Part shown: positions 62,001 through 64,000 of the stretch, piece after piece
Position numbering within the stretch: position 1 is the first letter of the stretch
How the letters are laid out: the number at the start of each line of letters is the position of its first letter
Source: Ignavibacteria bacterium
Lineage (GTDB): Bacteria > Bacteroidota > Ignavibacteria > Tepidaquicellales > Tepidaquicellaceae
Assembly: GCA_036262055.1 (NCBI GenBank)
Contig: DATAJP010000002.1
Coordinates: forward strand, 764,177-828,176
Direction: 5' to 3'
Length of the DNA stretch: 64,000 nucleotides
The notes under the pieces: model-generated
Database searches by the model: none
What the model saw: only the letters and a program-made list of their open reading frames with translations
Told to the model about the DNA's origin: nothing
Program-made: the position numbers and the translations under genes

Positions 62001-62248
62001 CTCGTTTTGCGCTTGCAGATGGAACACTGACAACCCAGCCGGAATTTTCAACCTGGTTTAAAGATGCTAAATGGGGAGTCGAGAATTACGGAACAGACCC
62101 TGATATTCCTGTTGATAATAAACCGCAGGATTTTGTGAAAGGAATCGATGCACAGCTTGATAAAGCAATTGAAGTAGTACTTGAAGAAATAAAAATGAAT
62201 CCACCTTTCAATCCTGATTTTACAGTGAAGCCGGATTTATCGAAATAA
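59024..62248 (+). CDS. Tricorn-type S41 protease
   Basis: 1074 residues with the tricorn layout: an N-terminal beta-propeller (about 1-310, LRFPTVNKNKIAFVADDDLWLLE and repeats), a second propeller (about 320-520), a PDZ-like domain (about 760-860), and an S41 catalytic core with VVDVRHNGGGHVSQLLLEKLAR. The catalytic residues are H739 in LGTSHAYEMG and S962 in DEYAGSDGD. There is no signal peptide, so it may act in the cytoplasm on peptides made by other proteases, as in Thermoplasma. It is a single gene between repeat blocks. Confidence 0.9.
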   Translation: MANSKGYFRFPTVNKNKIAFVADDDLWLLEDEKSIPRRLTSNLSNVAHPKFSQDGKWIAFTAKEEGQMEVYLVSAEGGEIERLTYLGGNTATVKWRGDEIIFRTDAQSPHGGYYFLYSLNVKTKALTKLIKYGVATDISFGNGFTVLGRNTLDPARWKRYRGGTAGELWIDKNNRGNYEKFLDLKGNFACPMVVGKRIYFISDHERIANIYSADVSGSDIKKHTRHNFFYARNAFTDGNRIVYHCGADLYELNLKTNRSRKLNFEYRSASTQTMRKFIDAERYLEDYDISKDASRMTITTRGKVFAFGNWEGPAVQLPNANGCRFRLARWIDKDNTIALMSDETGEYRVNVFNLNNPEKVTRLNNVEIGFPYDMKVSPDGNKIAVINHRNEIFIVDLQNKSKTAVDRDTFGNVTGFNWSPDSRYLAYSVRIDLRTKIIKIFSVPEGKSYNATSPLLNDFEPSFDPTGKYMYLLSARILNPIYDMIHFDLGFPKATKPFCVVLQRDNTSPFSPAPKGFDDDMHKKPVDNKDNKDEKAKPKSNEIRIDFNGIADRMIPVPSEEAIYKNIGSTSDKIFYTKFEPEGARFSNNNHGLNPPADGELKYYDLVDQAEKKLLGGVSEFKISSDNTAIIIRVGNKLRVLKTASEELEHIKENGKPARKNGWLDLSRVRVQINQRDEWRQMFREGWRLQREFYWVESMSNIDWQKVFDEYYPLVDRVSSRAEFSDLMWEMQGELGTSHAYEMGGDYRPWPVYNIGKLGVDYEYDKNTDAYKITNIYSGDTWDDQVVSPLKAPGVNVKVGDLIREVNGFKVTKNNEPNKLLLHYNGKEVRLKVSDGSGRNGRYVNVKTISSDLYLRYRDWVAFNKEYVHKQTKGKVGYIHIPDMGANGFAEFHRHFLTELDYDGLVVDVRHNGGGHVSQLLLEKLARKRIGADVARWFGSYPYPIESVKGSMVMLTDEYAGSDGDIVSHAFKLMGLGKLIGKRTWGGVIGIWPRFALADGTLTTQPEFSTWFKDAKWGVENYGTDPDIPVDNKPQDFVKGIDAQLDKAIEVVLEEIKMNPPFNPDFTVKPDLSK

Positions 62249-62264
62249 AAAAAAAGATAAAAAA

Positions 62265-62296
62265 TGGAAGTCATCCCCGTGAAAACGGGGATCCCA
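62265..62296 (+). repeat. R2 palindromic repeat, copy 5 (divergent)
   Basis: TGGAAGTCATCCCCG..CGGGGATCCCA, a variant with compensating changes in both arms (ATTCCC to ATCCCC and GGGAAT to GGGGAT). Selection or copying of the hairpin as a unit is suggested. Confidence 0.8.
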
Positions 62297-62336
62297 GTAC
62301 GCGAAGCATAGTAAGATATCCCAATTTTTACCAGAA

Positions 62337-62367
62337 TGGGATTCCCGCCTGCGCGGGAATGACTTCA
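62337..62367 (-). repeat. R2 palindromic repeat, copy 6, containing the rsgA ATG
   Basis: TGGGATTCCCGCCTGCGCG GGAATGACTTCA in reverse orientation to copy 5, 40 bases away, so copies 5 and 6 make a long imperfect palindrome. The GGAATGACTTC part includes the ATG at 62359 that opens the rsgA reading frame. Confidence 0.85.
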
Positions 62368-63507
62368 GATTTAAAACAAATATTATTGATTAAAAAAATC
62401 ACATTACAACAACTTGGCTGGAATGATTATTTTCAGGCACAGTTAAATTCGTTAGACATTAATAATAAAGAAGAACTTCTGCTTGTGCGTATTGCGATAC
62501 AGCATAAGAATCAGTACGTCCTTTTTTCAGAGGCAGGTGAGCTTACCGGTGAGATGTCGGGCAAACTTCGATTCCGTATAGAATCAACAGCCGTACAATC
62601 GGCTGATGATACGATAAGCTTTCCTGTTGTGGGCGACTGGGTGCTGGTAAAACCTTATGCTGAAGGTAAAGCGATAATTGAAGAAATTGTCCCGCGCAAA
62701 TCGAAGTTTTCGCGACTTACTCCCGGCGAAAGAACCGACGAGCAGATTATTGCATCGAACATAGATTATGTTTTTATTGTCTCATCGATGAATAAAGATT
62801 TTAACAAGCGAAGAATCGAACGTTACTTAACGATGGCTTGGGAAAATGATTTGAAGCCGGTTATTATATTGAGCAAATCCGATTTAGCAACCGATGAAGA
62901 AAAAGAATATTACGTAAATGAAGCTAATGCTCTTGCAGGTGGAACGCCTGTGCATGCTGTAAGCTGTTTTACAAGAGAAAACATCGACGAGCTTTATAAA
63001 TATTTCGAAGGCAATCAAACAATTTCACTTGCAGGCTCATCAGGTGTTGGAAAATCTTCTTTGATAAATGCTTTGCTTGGTGAAGATAAGATGAAAGTAA
63101 CCGAAATCACTGATTATAAAGACAAAGGTCAGCACACAACAACTCACCGCGAGCTTTCGCTTTTGCCTAACGGCGGAATCATTATGGATACTCCGGGAAT
63201 GAGAACAATGCTGATGTGGAGCGGAGCCGAAGGACTTGAGTCTTCATTCGAAGACATTGACCAATTAATCCTGAACTGTAAATTTTCAAACTGTACTCAT
63301 ACTAACGAACCGGGGTGTGCTATTATTGAAGCACTCGAGAATGAAACACTAACTCCTGAGCGTTTCAAAAGCTACAAAAAGCTTCTCAATGAAATTCGTT
63401 ACAATGAAATGAAACAAGACACAAAACTTCGTCTCGCACAGAAGAAGCAGTGGAAAAAACTCACCGAAGAAGGACGCAACCGCTCATATCAAAAAAGAAG
63501 TTTTTAG
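62359..63507 (+). CDS. rsgA: Ribosome small-subunit-dependent GTPase A
   Basis: 382 residues. A short OB-fold start is followed by a circularly permuted GTPase (G4 LSKSDLA, then G1 GSSGVGKSSL and G3 MDTPGMRT) and a zinc-binding tail CKFSNCTHTNEPGC. It acts late in 30S ribosome maturation. The ATG at 62359 lies within an R2 repeat; a TTG at 62386 would give MIKKITLQQLGWNDYF, closer to homologues, so the first nine residues may be repeat-derived or untranslated. Confidence 0.92.
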   Translation: MTSDLKQILLIKKITLQQLGWNDYFQAQLNSLDINNKEELLLVRIAIQHKNQYVLFSEAGELTGEMSGKLRFRIESTAVQSADDTISFPVVGDWVLVKPYAEGKAIIEEIVPRKSKFSRLTPGERTDEQIIASNIDYVFIVSSMNKDFNKRRIERYLTMAWENDLKPVIILSKSDLATDEEKEYYVNEANALAGGTPVHAVSCFTRENIDELYKYFEGNQTISLAGSSGVGKSSLINALLGEDKMKVTEITDYKDKGQHTTTHRELSLLPNGGIIMDTPGMRTMLMWSGAEGLESSFEDIDQLILNCKFSNCTHTNEPGCAIIEALENETLTPERFKSYKKLLNEIRYNEMKQDTKLRLAQKKQWKKLTEEGRNRSYQKRSF

Positions 63508-63560
63508 CTCAAAATCTCCCACTGATTTCACGAATTTATACAAATTCAGCGGAGTTTTTA

Positions 63561-63600
63561 TTATTAATTACACATTATTAATTGTTAATTGTATATCCTT
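63561..63600 (-). repeat. R3 low-complexity intergenic repeat
   Basis: TTAATTACACATTATTAATT followed by GTTAATTGTATATCC; its complement resembles the AACAATTAATAATGTGTAAT units elsewhere. It is located before the M3 peptidase gene. Confidence 0.5.
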
Positions 63601-63670
63601 TCCCCTTTAAAAACAGCTAAAAAATCGGTATTTTATAGTTTGTCTTTTTAAACCCATTTACCTAAACCAA

Positions 63671-63675
63671 AGGAG
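63671..63675 (+). promoter_or_regulatory. Shine-Dalgarno sequence (AGGAG) of M3 peptidase gene
   Basis: AGGAG five bases before the ATG at 63681, one of few such sites in the window. Confidence 0.75.
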
Positions 63676-63680
63676 TTTTA

Positions 63681-64000
63681 ATGAAATTTTCTGAAATGAC
63701 CTATTCCCGCATTGACATGCCGGAATTTGAATCATCATTTAATAAAGTCCTCGATGAATTTCTTAATGCAGAAGCCGCCGATGTTCAGTTGAAAGCAATC
63801 AATAAAATTAATGAACTAAGAACTGAATTTGATTCCAACAAAGTTCTTGCATTCATTAATTACTCAATTGATACCAACAACAAAAAATTTGAAGAAGAAC
63901 AGGAATACTTTGATAATAATACACCGTTGTATCAAAATCTTGTGAGCAAATACTATGATGCTCTTGTAAATTCCAAGTTCAGAACAGCTCTTGAAAATCA
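63681..64000 (+). CDS. M3-family oligoendopeptidase (N-terminal part)
   Basis: The frame is open from ATG 63681 to the window end, 106 complete codons. It starts MKFSEMTYSRIDMPEFESS and continues EEQEYFDNNTPLYQNLVSKYYDALV and NSKFRTALEN, the N-terminal helical domain of M3 metallopeptidases such as PepF/oligoendopeptidase F. The HExxH active site lies beyond the window. An AGGAG precedes the start. Confidence 0.85.
   Translation, partial: MKFSEMTYSRIDMPEFESSFNKVLDEFLNAEAADVQLKAINKINELRTEFDSNKVLAFINYSIDTNNKKFEEEQEYFDNNTPLYQNLVSKYYDALVNSKFRTALEN

Noticed and set aside
1-64000. CRISPR arrays or prophage
   Set aside because: Repeats present are dispersed palindromes, not evenly spaced direct repeats with unique spacers; no phage structural, integrase or Cas genes were seen.

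Overview
The window looks like a chromosome segment from an uncultivated member of the Ignavibacteria / Chlorobi side of the FCB (Bacteroidota-related) group. It is AT-rich. Two secreted proteins end in the type IX secretion (T9SS) sorting domain with the NYPNPFNP signature, starts mostly lack a Shine-Dalgarno sequence, and the set of lipoproteins and DUFs (DUF4382, DUF6249, DUF3667, DUF3127, DUF899) is typical of that group. The assignment rests on family knowledge and not on a search. There is one tRNA (Pro-TGG), no rRNA, no CRISPR array and no prophage or IS transposase.

Layout. 1-4.1 kb: leftward glycan operon (methyltransferase, Wzx-like flippase, GT4, GT2) leaving the window. 4.1-9.5 kb: T9SS beta-propeller protein, YfhO membrane protein, GDP-mannose 4,6-dehydratase. 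9.5-13.2 kb: solo ECF sigma factor, a GxxExxY nuclease-like gene bracketed by near-perfect inverted repeats, and mutS. 13.3-21.8 kb: secreted and lipoprotein genes, including a tandem pair of S1C protease-TPR proteins, one of which has lost its catalytic residues, then small stress/detox-type genes. 22.3-28.2 kb: nucleotide and repair block (B12-dependent nrdJ, recA, recX). 28.3-36 kb: second T9SS protein, tRNA-Pro, pyrD-rhomboid, split transhydrogenase pntAA-pntAB-pntB. 36-42.5 kb: DUF4382 lipoprotein, VOC protein, large Fe-S/FAD oxidoreductase, and a DUF6249-DUF4097-ECF sigma-membrane protein regulatory unit. 42.7-46.8 kb: lysine 2,3-aminomutase with a GNAT and two D-Ala-D-Ala-ligase-like ATP-grasp enzymes, a probable small-molecule or peptide pathway. 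47-54.5 kb: DUF3667, a Rieske protein with a small membrane partner, methyltransferase, GH26-like hydrolase, DUF899, DinB, subtilase. 54.6-58.8 kb: an apparent transcription-attenuation leader with a 42-codon ORF, then a heterodimeric ABC exporter pair. 59-64 kb: tricorn-type protease, RsgA, and the start of an M3 oligoendopeptidase.

The most notable items are the leader of the ABC exporter (mutually exclusive hairpins ending in an intrinsic terminator, overlapping a short ORF, upstream of BmrC/BmrD-like genes), the kamA/ATP-grasp/GNAT cluster, the inverted-repeat-bounded GxxExxY element, the pseudoprotease paralog, and two families of intergenic palindromic repeats, one copy of which supplies the apparent start codon of rsgA.
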